Assembly: GCF_000800255.1 (NCBI RefSeq)
Contig: NZ_CP009747.1
Location: 372,001 to 436,000 of the forward strand
DNA from: Pseudomonas parafulva
GTDB lineage: Bacteria > Pseudomonadota > Gammaproteobacteria > Pseudomonadales > Pseudomonadaceae
DNA length: 64,000 nt
Reading direction: 5' to 3'
The position numbers and the translations under genes are program-made. A model generated the notes under the pieces. The model saw only the letters and a program-made list of their open reading frames with translations, did no database searches and was not told the origin of the DNA. This document shows, piece after piece, positions 29,820 to 39,161 of the stretch. Position 1 is the stretch's first letter. Each line of letters begins with the position of its first letter.

Positions 29820-29961
29820 GATGGGGCGCCAGCCGCGTTCGACCCTGCTACCGCGCGACAATCGAGCACTTAATCTTTCTCAGTTGCAGGTGTATCGTAT
29901 TCGCCCTTCCGTCACTGGCCGATAATGGCCATTTGATTGCGCCTACGAGGTACCTGCACCG

Positions 29962-31344
29962 ATGTCCTTTACCCGTCGACAAATGCTCAAAGGCCTGACC
30001 GGTCTCGTGGTGGTTGGCCTGGGCGCCGGAGGTGCGGCGCGTTACTGGCTGGGCAAGGTCGAAGATGAAAATGCCGGGCACGACTACGAGCTGATCGCCG
30101 CCCCACTGGACGTCGAACTGGTCCCGGGCTTCAAGACTGAAGCCTGGGCGTTCGGGCCTTCGGCGCCGGGCACCGAACTGCGGGTGCGCCAGGGAACCTG
30201 GCTGCGGGTGCGCTTCATCAATCACCTGCCGGTGGAAACCACCATCCATTGGCACGGCATTCGTCTGCCGCTGGAAATGGATGGCGTGCCCTACGTGTCG
30301 CAACTGCCGGTCAAGCCGGGTGAGTTCTTCGACTACAAATTCCGCGTGCCGGATGCTGGCAGCTACTGGTATCACCCGCATGTCAGCAGTTCCGAAGAGC
30401 TGGGCCGCGGCCTGGTGGGGCCGTTGATCGTCGAGGAGCGCGAGCCCACCGGCTTTCTTCACGAGCGCACGCTAAGCTTGAAGACCTGGCACGTGGACGA
30501 GCAGGGCGCCTTCATGCCCTTCAGCGTACCGCGCGAGGCGGCGCGCAATGGCACGGCCGGGCGGCTGATCACCATCAACGGCCAGGCCGAGTCGGTCACC
30601 GAGCTACCGGCCGGCCAAGTAGTGCGCGTGCGGCTGCTCAACCTGGACAACACCTGGACCTACCGCATCAACCTCAAGGGTAATTGCGAGGCCAAGGTCT
30701 ACGCCCTCGATGGCAACCCGGTCACGCCGAGACCGCTGGAGGACGAGTACTGGCTCGGCCCCGGCATGCGCATCTGCCTGGCCATTCGCATTCCCGAAGC
30801 GGGCGAGGAGATCTCGTTGCGTGATGGTTTCGTGCGTCTCGGTACGCTGCGTTCGGTGGCCAGCAGTGAGGCCCCCGGCAACTGGCCCAAGGCCCTGCCG
30901 CCCAATCCCATCGCCGAGCCGGATCTGGAAAAGGCCGAGAAGCTCAACTTCAACTTCGAGTGGGCAGGCAAGGTCTCGGTGGACACCGACAACGGCAGGC
31001 CACCGAGCCTGTGGCAGATCAACGGGCAGGCCTGGGACATCACCGACAAGACCTGCGCCGACCGTCCCATCGCCACGCTGAAAAAGGGCAAGAGCTACAT
31101 CTTCGAGCTGAAGAACATGACCCAGTACCAGCACCCGATCCATCTGCACGGCATGAGCTTCAAGGTGATCGCCTCCAATCGGCACAAGATCACCGAGCCC
31201 TGGTTCACCGACACCTACCTGCTGGGCCGCAACGAACGTGCCCAGGTGGCCTTGGTGGCGGATAACCCCGGCACCTGGATGTTCCATTGCCATGTGATCG
31301 ACCACATGGAAACCGGCCTGATGGCCGCGATCGCGGTGGTGTGA
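29962..31344 (+). CDS. Multicopper oxidase
   Basis: This 460-residue exported oxidase has three cupredoxin domains. All four copper motifs are present: HWHG (about residue 94), HPH (about 134), HPIHLHG (about 394) and HCHVIDHMETGLM (about 442), giving the type 1 and trinuclear centres with Met as axial type 1 ligand. The N-terminus TRRQMLKGLTGLVVVGLGAG resembles a Tat signal (RR followed by a hydrophobic stretch), consistent with export of a folded copper enzyme. Substrate could be Cu(I), Fe(II) or phenolics; no Met-rich CueO-type insert is obvious. It overlaps tadA (TGATG). Confidence 0.88.
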   Translation: MSFTRRQMLKGLTGLVVVGLGAGGAARYWLGKVEDENAGHDYELIAAPLDVELVPGFKTEAWAFGPSAPGTELRVRQGTWLRVRFINHLPVETTIHWHGIRLPLEMDGVPYVSQLPVKPGEFFDYKFRVPDAGSYWYHPHVSSSEELGRGLVGPLIVEEREPTGFLHERTLSLKTWHVDEQGAFMPFSVPREAARNGTAGRLITINGQAESVTELPAGQVVRVRLLNLDNTWTYRINLKGNCEAKVYALDGNPVTPRPLEDEYWLGPGMRICLAIRIPEAGEEISLRDGFVRLGTLRSVASSEAPGNWPKALPPNPIAEPDLEKAEKLNFNFEWAGKVSVDTDNGRPPSLWQINGQAWDITDKTCADRPIATLKKGKSYIFELKNMTQYQHPIHLHGMSFKVIASNRHKITEPWFTDTYLLGRNERAQVALVADNPGTWMFHCHVIDHMETGLMAAIAVV

Positions 31345-31823
31345 TGCGCCCGCGGATTATCGATCGCAGCCGCGACGAGGAATTCATGCGCCTGGCGCTG
31401 ACGCTCGCGGCCCAGGGCGCGGCGCTGGGCGAGGTGCCGGTGGGAGCGGTGCTGGTGCAGCATGGCGAGGTGCTGGGTCAGGGCTTCAATCGCCCGATCA
31501 TCGACAGCGATCCCAGTGCCCATGCCGAGATGATCGCCATCCGCGCGGCGGCGCAGGCGGCGAACAACTACCGGCTGCCGGGCAGCACCCTGTACGTGAC
31601 CCTCGAGCCGTGCAGCATGTGCGCTGGGCTGATCGTCCATTCGCGCATCGAGCGGGTGGTGTTCGGCGCGCTCGAACCCAAGGCTGGCGTGGTGCAGAGC
31701 CAGGGCCAGTTCTTCACCCAGGGTTTTCTCAACCACCGGGTGCTGTTCGAGGGCGGGGTGCTGGCCGAGGCGTGCGGGGCGATCCTCAGCGAATTCTTCA
31801 AGGCCCGGCGGGCCAAGGGCTGA
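31344..31823 (+). CDS. tadA: tRNA-specific adenosine deaminase
   Basis: This 159-residue zinc enzyme converts adenosine-34 of tRNA-Arg(ACG) to inosine. The deaminase motifs are SAHAEMIAI (zinc His plus catalytic Glu) and TLEPCSMCAG (two zinc Cys). ATG 31344 overlaps the stop of the multicopper oxidase. It converges with the L,D-transpeptidase gene with only 12 bases between stops. In pseudomonads I recall, tadA is followed by mltF and purL, which are not here. Confidence 0.93.
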   Translation: MRPRIIDRSRDEEFMRLALTLAAQGAALGEVPVGAVLVQHGEVLGQGFNRPIIDSDPSAHAEMIAIRAAAQAANNYRLPGSTLYVTLEPCSMCAGLIVHSRIERVVFGALEPKAGVVQSQGQFFTQGFLNHRVLFEGGVLAEACGAILSEFFKARRAKG

Positions 31824-31835
31824 CGCAGGTGGCCG

Positions 31836-32408
31836 TCAGGGACGGATCTCGATCATGGTGCCGTCCTTGACCATGCTCCACACTTCGCGCATGTCGGCGT
31901 TGCGCATGGCGATGCAGCCCTCGGTCCAGTCCAGGGTATGGAAGTACCACTCCGGGTACTCTTCGTTGATCGGCGTGCCGTGGATCATGATCATGCTGCC
32001 GGCGTTCACCCCGTCACGGCGTGCCTTGGCGGCATCGCTGATGTTCGGGTAGGAAATGTGCATCGCCAGGTTGTAACGGTCGCTGGCCTTGCGCCAGTCG
32101 AGCCAGTAGAAACCTTCGGGGGTGCGCTTGTCGCCCTCGCGCTCCTTTGCGCCCTTGGGCTGCTTGCCCAGGGAGATGCGGTAGGTCTTGAGCGGCTCGC
32201 CGCGGCTGATCAGTTGCAGGCGACGTTCAGACTTGAGCACCAGCACCTTGTCGATCAACGGCTGGCTCGCACTGCGCGGCGGCAAGACGTGTGGCTGCGC
32301 AACCGGCGGCGTGTTCGCGGACGCAGGCTTGCGGATGATGGTTTCGGTGAACGCAGCCTGCGATACCGAGGCCACGCACAGGCAGAAGAGGGCAAGCAAG
32401 CAACGCAT
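31836..32408 (-). CDS. L,D-transpeptidase family protein (YkuD domain)
   Basis: This 190-residue protein has a signal peptide of 18 residues (MRCLLALFCLCVASVSQA) and a YkuD catalytic domain. The active-site pattern is present as IMIHGTP (His) and DWTEGCIAMRN (catalytic Cys), close to the ErfK/YafK version where Ser/Thr-x-Gly-Cys is usual. It would form 3-3 peptidoglycan cross-links or anchor proteins to the wall. ATG 32408 has AGGAT upstream and gives the signal peptide. It follows the Nudix gene by 19 bases on the same strand. Confidence 0.85.
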   Translation of the reverse strand: MRCLLALFCLCVASVSQAAFTETIIRKPASANTPPVAQPHVLPPRSASQPLIDKVLVLKSERRLQLISRGEPLKTYRISLGKQPKGAKEREGDKRTPEGFYWLDWRKASDRYNLAMHISYPNISDAAKARRDGVNAGSMIMIHGTPINEEYPEWYFHTLDWTEGCIAMRNADMREVWSMVKDGTMIEIRP

Positions 32409-32427
32409 CACACGTATCCTGAAAGAG

Positions 32428-32979
32428 CTAGTTGGACGACGACACCAGCATCGGCGGCAGCGATTCATGCCCCAAGGGGAAATGCTGCCTGATGCGGTCG
32501 CGATAGTAGCATTCTAGTGTCCTGCTCACGGTGCGAAAAGCCAGCGCGTCCCAGGGGATTTCGTGTTCCTCGAACAGTCGCACCTCAAGGCTCTCGACGC
32601 CGACGGCGAAATCCAGGTCGGCCAGTTCGGCGCGGAAGAACACATGCACCTGGTTGATGTGCGGCAAGTCGAACAACTGATAGAGGGTAGCCGGGCCGAC
32701 CCGCGCGCAAGCTTCCTCGACGGTTTCGCGACGGGCGGCCTGATCGAGCGTCTCGCCGTTTTCCATGAAGCCGGCCGGCAAGGTCCAGAAGCCGCGACGC
32801 GGTTCGATGGCGCGGCGGCACAGCAGCACCTGCGTGCCCCAGGTCGGCAGCACCCCGGCGACGATGTTGGGGTTCTGGTAATGAATGGTGTGACAGGCCG
32901 GGCAAACATAGCGCAGCCGGCTGTCGCCCTCGGGAATCTGTTGAATGACCGGGTTGCCGCACGCACTGCAGAATTTCAT
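32428..32979 (-). CDS. Zinc-ribbon Nudix hydrolase
   Basis: This 183-residue protein begins with a four-Cys zinc ribbon (CSACG and CPACH within the first 30 residues), followed by a Nudix domain. The Nudix box is GFMENGETLDQAARRETVEE; the Glu residues that bind Mg2+ are intact, while the usual final Gly is Cys. The combination resembles NADH pyrophosphatase (NudC) but is shorter and lacks its C-terminal signature, so the substrate is uncertain. The start at 32979 gives the zinc ribbon; a much longer reading upstream is a shadow of the neighbouring gene. Confidence 0.83.
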   Translation of the reverse strand: MKFCSACGNPVIQQIPEGDSRLRYVCPACHTIHYQNPNIVAGVLPTWGTQVLLCRRAIEPRRGFWTLPAGFMENGETLDQAARRETVEEACARVGPATLYQLFDLPHINQVHVFFRAELADLDFAVGVESLEVRLFEEHEIPWDALAFRTVSRTLECYYRDRIRQHFPLGHESLPPMLVSSSN

Positions 32980-33105
32980 GCTGATCGTCCTGTGTGGGTG
33001 GCTATCTTGGCGCGGCCTGGTGGGTTGCCGCAAGCGGCCAGGGCTTGGGTGCTCCCGGGCTTTTGGTGCATCATGCCGGGTAGGCTTTGGAATCGAGAGT
33101 GCGCG

Positions 33106-33705
33106 ATGCTGGACGAGCTTCTTCGCCGTATGAGCAACCATATCCCCGTGCCCCTGGAGGCGGACCGCCGTTTTCCGGAGGCGGCGGTGCTGTTGCCCAT
33201 CACCCGCAGCGAAGAGCCCGAGCTGGTCCTGACCTTGCGCGCCCAGGGCCTGTCGACCCATGGCGGCGAAGTGGCCTTTCCGGGTGGAAGGCGCGATCCC
33301 GAGGACCCTGACCTGGTCTTCACCGCCTTGCGTGAGGCCGAAGAAGAAATCGGCCTGCCGCCCGGCTTGGTGGAAGTGCTCGGTCCGCTGAGCCCGCTGG
33401 TTTCCCTGCATGGCTTGAAGGTAACGCCGTTCGTCGGCGTGATTCCGGATTACGTCGAATACCGCGCCAACGATGCCGAGATCGCTGCGGTGTTCACGGT
33501 GCCGCTGTCGTTCTTTCGCCAGGACCCTCGCGATCACACCCACCGTATCGACTACCAGGGCCGCAGTTGGTACGTGCCCAGCTACCGCTATGGCGACTAC
33601 AAGATCTGGGGCTTGTCGGCGATCATGATCGTCGAGCTGGTCAACCTGCTGTTCGACGCGGGCATCAGCTTGCACCGGCCGCCCGAGCGTTTCATCGAGC
33701 ACTGA
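33106..33705 (+). CDS. CoA pyrophosphatase-type Nudix hydrolase
   Basis: This 199-residue Nudix protein shows the NuCoA signature: [20 protein letters not shown] leading into the Nudix box, which ends [12 protein letters not shown]. Enzymes of this group (NudL) split CoA or acyl-CoA into 4'-phosphopantetheine derivatives and 3',5'-ADP. It is divergent from the other Nudix gene and is followed after 44 bases by the carbonic anhydrase gene. Confidence 0.88.
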   Translation: MLDELLRRMSNHIPVPLEADRRFPEAAVLLPITRSEEPELVLTLRAQGLSTHGGEVAFPGGRRDPEDPDLVFTALREAEEEIGLPPGLVEVLGPLSPLVSLHGLKVTPFVGVIPDYVEYRANDAEIAAVFTVPLSFFRQDPRDHTHRIDYQGRSWYVPSYRYGDYKIWGLSAIMIVELVNLLFDAGISLHRPPERFIEH

Positions 33706-33749
33706 GCGGGGTCCACCCGCCAACCGCAGCCAACCGTGAGGAAGCACAT

Positions 33750-34274
33750 ATGAAATACCGCCTGGGCGACCTGCGCGTCGAAGCCCATCCCAGCAGTTGG
33801 GCCGCGCCCACCGCCACGTTGATCGGCAAGGTGCGCCTGCAGGCGCGGGCCAGTGTCTGGTTCGGCGCCGTGCTGCGTGGCGACAACGAGTTGATCGACA
33901 TCGGCGAGGACAGCAACGTCCAGGACGGCACGGTGATGCACACCGACCTGGGCTCGCCGCTGACCCTGGGCAAGGGCGTGACCATCGGCCATAACGCCAT
34001 GCTGCATGGCTGCAGCGTCGGCGACTACAGTCTGATCGGCATCAACGCGGTGATTCTCAATGGCGCGCGTATCGGTCGATACTGCATCATCGGCGCCAAC
34101 GCACTCATCCCCGAGGGCAAGGAAATTCCCGACGGCTCGCTGGTGATGGGCTCGCCGGGCAAGGTGGTGCGCGAGCTCACCGAGCAGCAGAAGCGCATGC
34201 TCGAGGCCAGCGCTGCGCATTACGTGCACAACGCCGAGCGTTATGGGCGCGAGTTGGTGCTCGATGAAGACTGA
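33750..34274 (+). CDS. Gamma-carbonic anhydrase-like hexapeptide protein
   Basis: This 174-residue left-handed beta-helix protein has the hexapeptide-repeat spacing throughout (for example [19 protein letters not shown]). Three His that bind metal in the Cam/CamH and YrdA group are visible in VMHTDLG and [15 protein letters not shown] lies 8 bases before the start. It overlaps the next gene by 11 bases. Activity as a carbonic anhydrase is plausible but many relatives are untested. Confidence 0.87.
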   Translation: MKYRLGDLRVEAHPSSWAAPTATLIGKVRLQARASVWFGAVLRGDNELIDIGEDSNVQDGTVMHTDLGSPLTLGKGVTIGHNAMLHGCSVGDYSLIGINAVILNGARIGRYCIIGANALIPEGKEIPDGSLVMGSPGKVVRELTEQQKRMLEASAAHYVHNAERYGRELVLDED

Positions 34275-34458
34275 CGAGCGGCCGGTCGGCTCACCCTGCG
34301 TCAACGTCTGCGCCCTGGACGAGCAGGACATTTGCACGGGTTGCCAGCGTACCGTGGAGGAAATCAGCCAATGGACACGCCTGGACAACGACCAGCGCCG
34401 GGCAGTGCTGGTGCGTTGTCACGAGCGGGCGCTGGCGGCGGGCCTGGTCATCGGTTGA
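34264..34458 (+). CDS. DUF1289 small cysteine-rich protein
   Basis: This 64-residue protein has the DUF1289 pattern [19 protein letters not shown], in which Cys-x3-Cys and Cys-x2-Cys probably bind zinc or an Fe-S cluster. ATG 34264 overlaps the end of the carbonic anhydrase gene. The function of the family is not established. Confidence 0.82.
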   Translation: MKTDERPVGSPCVNVCALDEQDICTGCQRTVEEISQWTRLDNDQRRAVLVRCHERALAAGLVIG

Positions 34459-34548
34459 GCGTGTCTTCGGGCGGGGTTGCGCAGCAGCGGGTTTACCGGC
34501 GATTCACTCCCCGCTAATCTGTCCGGCTTGCCCACAGAATCTCCAATC

Positions 34549-35016
34549 ATGTTCTATCTCATCGCCTATATCAGCAGCGTGGTGCTGATCAACTACGCCT
34601 TCTCCAGTGCGCCGCACCTGGACGTGATCTGGTCCGCCTGGGGCGGGCTGGTGTTCATCCTGCGCGACATGGTCCAGACCCGCTTCGGCCATGGCGCCCT
34701 GATCGCCATGCTGGCCGCGCTGGTGCTGTCCTACGCCACCTCCGAACCGGCCATCGCCCTGGCCAGTGCCACGGCGTTCTTCGTGTCCGAGCTGATCGAC
34801 TGGCTGGTGTTCAGCATCACCCGCAGGCCCCTGCGCGATCGCCTGTGGCTGAGCTCGGCCCTGAGCATTCCGGTGGACACCTTCATCTTCTTCGGCATGA
34901 TCGGTGCGCTTACCCCAGCGGTGATCGGCACGGCCATGGCCTCAAAGTTCGCCGGGGTGACCGCAGTCTGGCTGATCATGGCCTGGCGTGCTCGCCGCTT
35001 GCTGGCAGCCGGTTGA
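34549..35016 (+). CDS. VUT-family membrane protein (YhhQ-like, possible queuosine-precursor transporter)
   Basis: This 155-residue inner-membrane protein has five or six helices and starts [18 protein letters not shown]. Its VWSAWGG-like turn, [12 protein letters not shown] helix and FFGMIGAL segment resemble the VUT_1/YhhQ group, some members of which import preQ0/preQ1. At 155 residues it is shorter than E. coli YhhQ (about 220), so the transport role is tentative. Confidence 0.7.
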   Translation: MFYLIAYISSVVLINYAFSSAPHLDVIWSAWGGLVFILRDMVQTRFGHGALIAMLAALVLSYATSEPAIALASATAFFVSELIDWLVFSITRRPLRDRLWLSSALSIPVDTFIFFGMIGALTPAVIGTAMASKFAGVTAVWLIMAWRARRLLAAG

Positions 35017-35101
35017 AGCGCACGCGATTGATGTAGAATACCGGTCCTTTTTCAGCGGGCAGCCCCTGCCGGCGCGCCCCGGACGCCTACGAGGACCTGA
35101 A

Positions 35102-36283
35102 ATGACCCGTATCGGAACCCCATTGTCGCCCACCGCGACCCGCGTACTGCTGTGTGGCTGCGGCGAGCTGGGCAAGGAAGTGGTGATCGAGCTGCAGCGC
35201 CTGGGCGTCGAAGTGATTGCCGTGGACCGTTACGCCAATGCGCCGGCCATGCAGGTGGCCCACCGTAGCCACGTGATCAACATGCTCGATGGCGTCGCCC
35301 TGCGCGCTGTGATCGAAGCGGAAAAACCGCATTACATCGTGCCGGAGATCGAAGCCATCGCCACGGCCACGCTGGTGGAGCTGGAAAACGAAGGCTTCAA
35401 CGTGGTGCCGACGGCCCGCGCCACCCAGTTGACCATGAACCGCGAAGGCATCCGCCGCCTGGCCGCCGAAGAGCTGGAGTTGCCGACCTCGCCGTATCAC
35501 TTCGCCGACACCTATGAAGACTTCGCCACGGGCGTGGCCGATGTGGGCTATCCGTGCGTGGTCAAGCCGGTCATGAGCTCGTCGGGCAAAGGCCAGAGCT
35601 TGCTGCGTAGCGATGCCGACCTGCAGAAAGCTTGGGATTACGCCCAAGAGGGCGGCCGTGCCGGCAAGGGCCGGGTAATCGTCGAGGGCTTCATCGATTT
35701 CGAGTATGAAATTACCCTGCTGACTGTCCGACACGTCGGCGGGACCACGTTCCTCGCGCCAGTCGGCCACCGTCAGGAGAAGGGCGACTATCAGGAGTCC
35801 TGGCAGCCCCAGGCCATGAGCCCGAAGGCCTTGGCCGAGTCGCAGCGCGTAGCGCAGGCGGTCACCGATGCGCTGGGCGGTCGTGGTCTGTTCGGGGTCG
35901 AGCTGTTCGTCAAGGGCGATCAGGTGTGGTTCAGCGAAGTGTCGCCGCGCCCTCACGACACCGGCCTGGTCACTCTGATTTCCCAGGATTTGTCGCAGTT
36001 CGCCCTGCATGCTCGCGCTATCCTGGGCCTGCCAATTCCGGTGGTCCGCCAGTTCGGCCCGTCGGCCTCGGCGGTGATCCTGCCGGAAGGTCAGTCGCAG
36101 CAGACCGCGTTCGCCAACCTCGGCGCCGCGCTGAGCGAGCCCGACACCGCCATTCGTCTGTTCGGCAAGCCGGAAATCAACGGCACTCGACGCATGGGCG
36201 TGTGTCTGGCACGCGACGAGTCGATCGAAGCCGCCCGCGCCAAGGCCACCCGCGCCGCCCAGGCAGTCCACGTCGACTTTTAA
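35102..36283 (+). CDS. purT: Formate-dependent phosphoribosylglycinamide formyltransferase
   Basis: This 393-residue ATP-grasp enzyme adds formate to GAR in purine synthesis without folate. Landmarks are [21 protein letters not shown] at the N-terminus (read as a Rossmann-like segment), the central [12 protein letters not shown] and [17 protein letters not shown], and [15 protein letters not shown] for metal/ATP binding. ATG 35102 has GAGGA 8 bases upstream. A TAGAAT box at 35034-35039 may be its -10. Downstream lies a heptamer inverted repeat instead of a normal terminator. Confidence 0.94.
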   Translation: MTRIGTPLSPTATRVLLCGCGELGKEVVIELQRLGVEVIAVDRYANAPAMQVAHRSHVINMLDGVALRAVIEAEKPHYIVPEIEAIATATLVELENEGFNVVPTARATQLTMNREGIRRLAAEELELPTSPYHFADTYEDFATGVADVGYPCVVKPVMSSSGKGQSLLRSDADLQKAWDYAQEGGRAGKGRVIVEGFIDFEYEITLLTVRHVGGTTFLAPVGHRQEKGDYQESWQPQAMSPKALAESQRVAQAVTDALGGRGLFGVELFVKGDQVWFSEVSPRPHDTGLVTLISQDLSQFALHARAILGLPIPVVRQFGPSASAVILPEGQSQQTAFANLGAALSEPDTAIRLFGKPEINGTRRMGVCLARDESIEAARAKATRAAQAVHVDF

Positions 36284-36291
36284 ACCACGAG

Positions 36292-36405
36292 CGGCAAGCT
36301 ACAAGCCGCAAGCTACAAGCGGCAAGAAAGAGCGATCCGCGGCGTGTGCGGATCCTCTTGCAGCTTGTAGCTTGTAGCTTGTAGCTTGTAGCTTGCCGCT
36401 TGCAA
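36292..36405. repeat. Heptamer inverted repeat between purT and the MFS gene
   Basis: Five left units of the form NNNCAAG (36292-36326: CGGCAAG, CTACAAG, CCGCAAG, CTACAAG, CGGCAAG) face seven right units CTTGNNN (36357-36405, with four CTTGTAG in a row). Between them GATCCGC (36334-36340) and GCGGATC (36348-36354) form a perfect stem. The whole could fold into one long hairpin between two convergent genes and may serve as a bidirectional transcript end. Confidence 0.8.
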
Positions 36406-36423
36406 CTGGCCGCAGGCCCAGGC

Positions 36424-37728
36424 TTAAAGCTGCGTCTGCCGGGTCTCCTTCAGGCACAGTACCGCGATCACGCTGATGAGCGCGGCTGCCGACACATACC
36501 CGCCTACCCAACTCAATCCACCCAGGCTCACCAGCTTCTGGGCGAAGAATGGCGCGGCCGAGGCGCCGACGATGCCGCCCAGGTTGTAGGCCGCCGAGGC
36601 GCCGGTGTAGCGCACGTGGGTGGGGAACAGCTCTGGCAGCAAGGCCCCCATCGGTGCGAAGGTCACGCCCATCAGGAACAGCTCGAGGGCCAGGAACAGC
36701 GCCACGCCGGTCGTGGAGCCAGAGGTCAGCAGCGGCTCCATGGTGAAACCCGACGCGATCGCCAGCAGTCCGCCGACCACCAGCACTGGCTTGCGCCCGT
36801 AGCGGTCGCTGAGCCAGGCCGACAGCGGCGTGGCCAGGGCCATGAACACCACGGCGAAGCACAGCAGGCCGAGGAAGGTCTCGCGGCTGTAGCCCAGCGT
36901 CGAGACGCCATAGCTGAGCGAGAACACCGTGGAGATGTAGAACAGTGCGTAGCACACCACCATCGCCGCCGCGCCGAGCAGGGTGGGGCGCCAGTGGTGG
37001 GTGAACAGGTCGACCACCGGCATCTTCACCCGCTCGTGACGCGCCACGGCCTTGGCGAACACCGGGCTTTCCTCGAGCTTGAGTCGCACATAGAGACCGA
37101 CCAGCACCAGCGCCGCGCTGAGCAGGAAGGGAATGCGCCAGCCCCATTCACGGAATTGCTCGTCGCTGAGCAGCAAGGCCAGTGTCAGGAACAGGCCATT
37201 GGCGGCCAGGAAACCGATCGACGGCCCGAGCTGGGGAAACATGCCGAACCAGGCGCGCTTGCCTTCAGGCGCATTCTCGGTGGCCAGCAGCGCCGCCCCG
37301 CCCCATTCCCCGCCCAGCCCCAGGCCCTGGCCGAAGCGCAGTACACAGAGGATGATCGGTGCCCACACGCCGATGCTGTCGTAGCCAGGCAGCACGCCGA
37401 TCAGGGTGGTCGATACGCCCATCAGCAGCAGCGAGGCCACCAGCGTCGACTTGCGCCCGATACGATCGCCGAAGTGGCCGAACAGGGCCGAGCCCAGCGG
37501 GCGGGCGAGAAAGGCGATGCCGAAGGTGAGAAAGGCCGCCAGCATCTGCGCGGTGCCTGAGCCTGAGGGGAAGAATACCGGGCCGATGACCAGTGCCGCG
37601 GCAGTCGCATAGACGTAGAAATCGTAGAACTCGATGGCGGTGCCGATGAAGCTGGCGGTCGCCACGCGGGCAGGTGAATTGACCGGAGTCGCCGAGGCAG
37701 GCTCGGCGTAGGTGCTGCTGGTTGTCAT
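36424..37728 (-). CDS. MFS transporter, metabolite:H+ symporter (MHS) type
   Basis: This 434-residue permease has twelve predicted helices. The MHS group signatures are visible: FIGTAIEFYDFYVYATAAAL in helix 1, the GHFGDRIGRKSTL loop between helices 2 and 3, GLGLGGEWGGAALL in helix 4, and the second-half loop SDRYGRKPVLVVGG. Relatives include ShiA, KgtP and ProP, which import organic acids or osmolytes. The substrate is not clear. ATG 37728 has AGGGA 8 bases upstream. Confidence 0.88.
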   Translation of the reverse strand: MTTSSTYAEPASATPVNSPARVATASFIGTAIEFYDFYVYATAAALVIGPVFFPSGSGTAQMLAAFLTFGIAFLARPLGSALFGHFGDRIGRKSTLVASLLLMGVSTTLIGVLPGYDSIGVWAPIILCVLRFGQGLGLGGEWGGAALLATENAPEGKRAWFGMFPQLGPSIGFLAANGLFLTLALLLSDEQFREWGWRIPFLLSAALVLVGLYVRLKLEESPVFAKAVARHERVKMPVVDLFTHHWRPTLLGAAAMVVCYALFYISTVFSLSYGVSTLGYSRETFLGLLCFAVVFMALATPLSAWLSDRYGRKPVLVVGGLLAIASGFTMEPLLTSGSTTGVALFLALELFLMGVTFAPMGALLPELFPTHVRYTGASAAYNLGGIVGASAAPFFAQKLVSLGGLSWVGGYVSAAALISVIAVLCLKETRQTQL

Positions 37729-37946
37729 GCGAAAGTCCCTGAGCAGTCGTTCGCGGGGCTGCACGCGCAGGCCACCGCGTATTATTGTGGTTCGCCAGGC
37801 TGACGAAGACCCAGGGATGGCAGGGTGCGGATGCTGTTCGGGGTAGATGGCAGGACCGCAGGCTCGTCAGCAGCGGACTGGCCGTGAGCCGCCGATGCGG
37901 ATAGCGGGCGGGACGGCAGGGCTGGGTAAGCGTGGGCCGAGTATAG

Positions 37947-39152
37947 CTAGCGAGTGACGGCCCAGACCAGCACCTTGCTGGCACAGTTGTCCTCGATTTC
38001 GAGGATCTCCAGGCGATAGCGACCGATCTTCAGGCAGACCGCGCTGGGGGGAATGCTTTCCAGGGCTTCGGTGACCAGGCCGTTGAGGGTTTTCGGGCCG
38101 CCGTCGCAGGGCAGGTGCCAGCCGAGACTGCGGTTGAGCTCGCGCAACGAAGCGGTGCCATCGATGACGAAGCGGCCATCGACCTGCGGGTGAATGTGCG
38201 GATTGTCCAGGCCCTGCTCTTCCTCGAACTCGCCGACGATTTCTTCGAGGATGTCTTCGAGCGTCACCAGGCCCAGCACCTCGCCATATTCGTCCACCAC
38301 CACACCCATGCGCCGTTGCTGCTTGTGGAAATTCAGCAATTGCAGATGCAGAGGCGTGCTTTCGGGGACGAAATAGGGGTCGTAGCAGGCGCTCTTCAGG
38401 CTCTCCAGGGTCAGCTCGGCGCTGGCCAGCAAGTGACTGATGAGCTTGGTGTTGAGGATGGCTTCGACCTGATTGATGTCGTTGTGATAGACCGGCAGCC
38501 GCGTGTGGCGGCTGACAATCAATTGCCGGACGATCTGTTCGAGCGGGTCGTCGAGGTTGATGCCATCGACTTCGTTGCGTGGCACCAGGATGTCGTTGAC
38601 AGTGATCTTGTCCAACGCTTGCAAGCCCTCGGCCAGGCCCTGGCGGGGTGCTTCGTGGGGCTCGTGTTCGTCGAAACGCTCCTCGTCCTGTGGGTGCAGG
38701 GCGACGGCGGCAGGCTGTACGCGGAACGGGCGCAAAATGAGCTTGGCCATCCCGTCGAGCAGGCAGGCCAGTGGCTGCAGCAGCGTCAGTGGCAGTTTCA
38801 GCAGGCTGGCGCCGAGGCTGACGAAGGCTTGGGGGTTACGCCGGGCCAGGCGGCGCGGCAGGTACTCGGCCAGCACCAGCAGCGCCAGCGTGGCGCCGAG
38901 TCCGCCCAGCCAAAACCCTTGCTCGCCGCTATGGCGCTGGCCGATCAGGCAGGCCAGGCCCAGGACCAGCAATCGGCCCAGGCTGGCGCATAGCACCAAG
39001 GCCTGGGCGGGCAGGGCAGGGGCTGGCATGTCGTTGTGGCGGGGCTGGCCAAGCAGGTGCTGGCGGGCGGCGTCGACGGCGCTGAACAGCGCCGACCACA
39101 GCAGCGCCAGTGTCAGGGTGCCGAGCAGAGGGGCATACGGCAGAGTGTTCAT
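37947..39152 (-). CDS. CNNM/CBS/CorC-domain membrane protein (HlyC/CorC family)
   Basis: This 401-residue protein has an N-terminal membrane region (DUF21/CNNM, roughly residues 1-140), a pair of CBS domains (about 185-305, including ILVPRNEVDGINLDDPLEQI and VVDEYGEVLGLVTLEDILEE) and a C-terminal CorC_HlyC FAD-binding-like domain (about 320-401). Relatives are linked to Mg2+/Co2+ efflux or resistance. It lies 9 bases downstream of the CcsA-like gene on the same strand, an arrangement conserved beside ffh in pseudomonads. Confidence 0.87.
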   Translation of the reverse strand: MNTLPYAPLLGTLTLALLWSALFSAVDAARQHLLGQPRHNDMPAPALPAQALVLCASLGRLLVLGLACLIGQRHSGEQGFWLGGLGATLALLVLAEYLPRRLARRNPQAFVSLGASLLKLPLTLLQPLACLLDGMAKLILRPFRVQPAAVALHPQDEERFDEHEPHEAPRQGLAEGLQALDKITVNDILVPRNEVDGINLDDPLEQIVRQLIVSRHTRLPVYHNDINQVEAILNTKLISHLLASAELTLESLKSACYDPYFVPESTPLHLQLLNFHKQQRRMGVVVDEYGEVLGLVTLEDILEEIVGEFEEEQGLDNPHIHPQVDGRFVIDGTASLRELNRSLGWHLPCDGGPKTLNGLVTEALESIPPSAVCLKIGRYRLEILEIEDNCASKVLVWAVTR

Positions 39153-39161
39153 GACCGCTCG

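Noticed and set aside
24597..29961. Integrated prophage or full eCIS locus
   Set aside because: Only a sheath gene is present. There is no integrase, capsid, tube, baseplate, spike, ATPase or lysis gene, and no visible duplicated guaA end.
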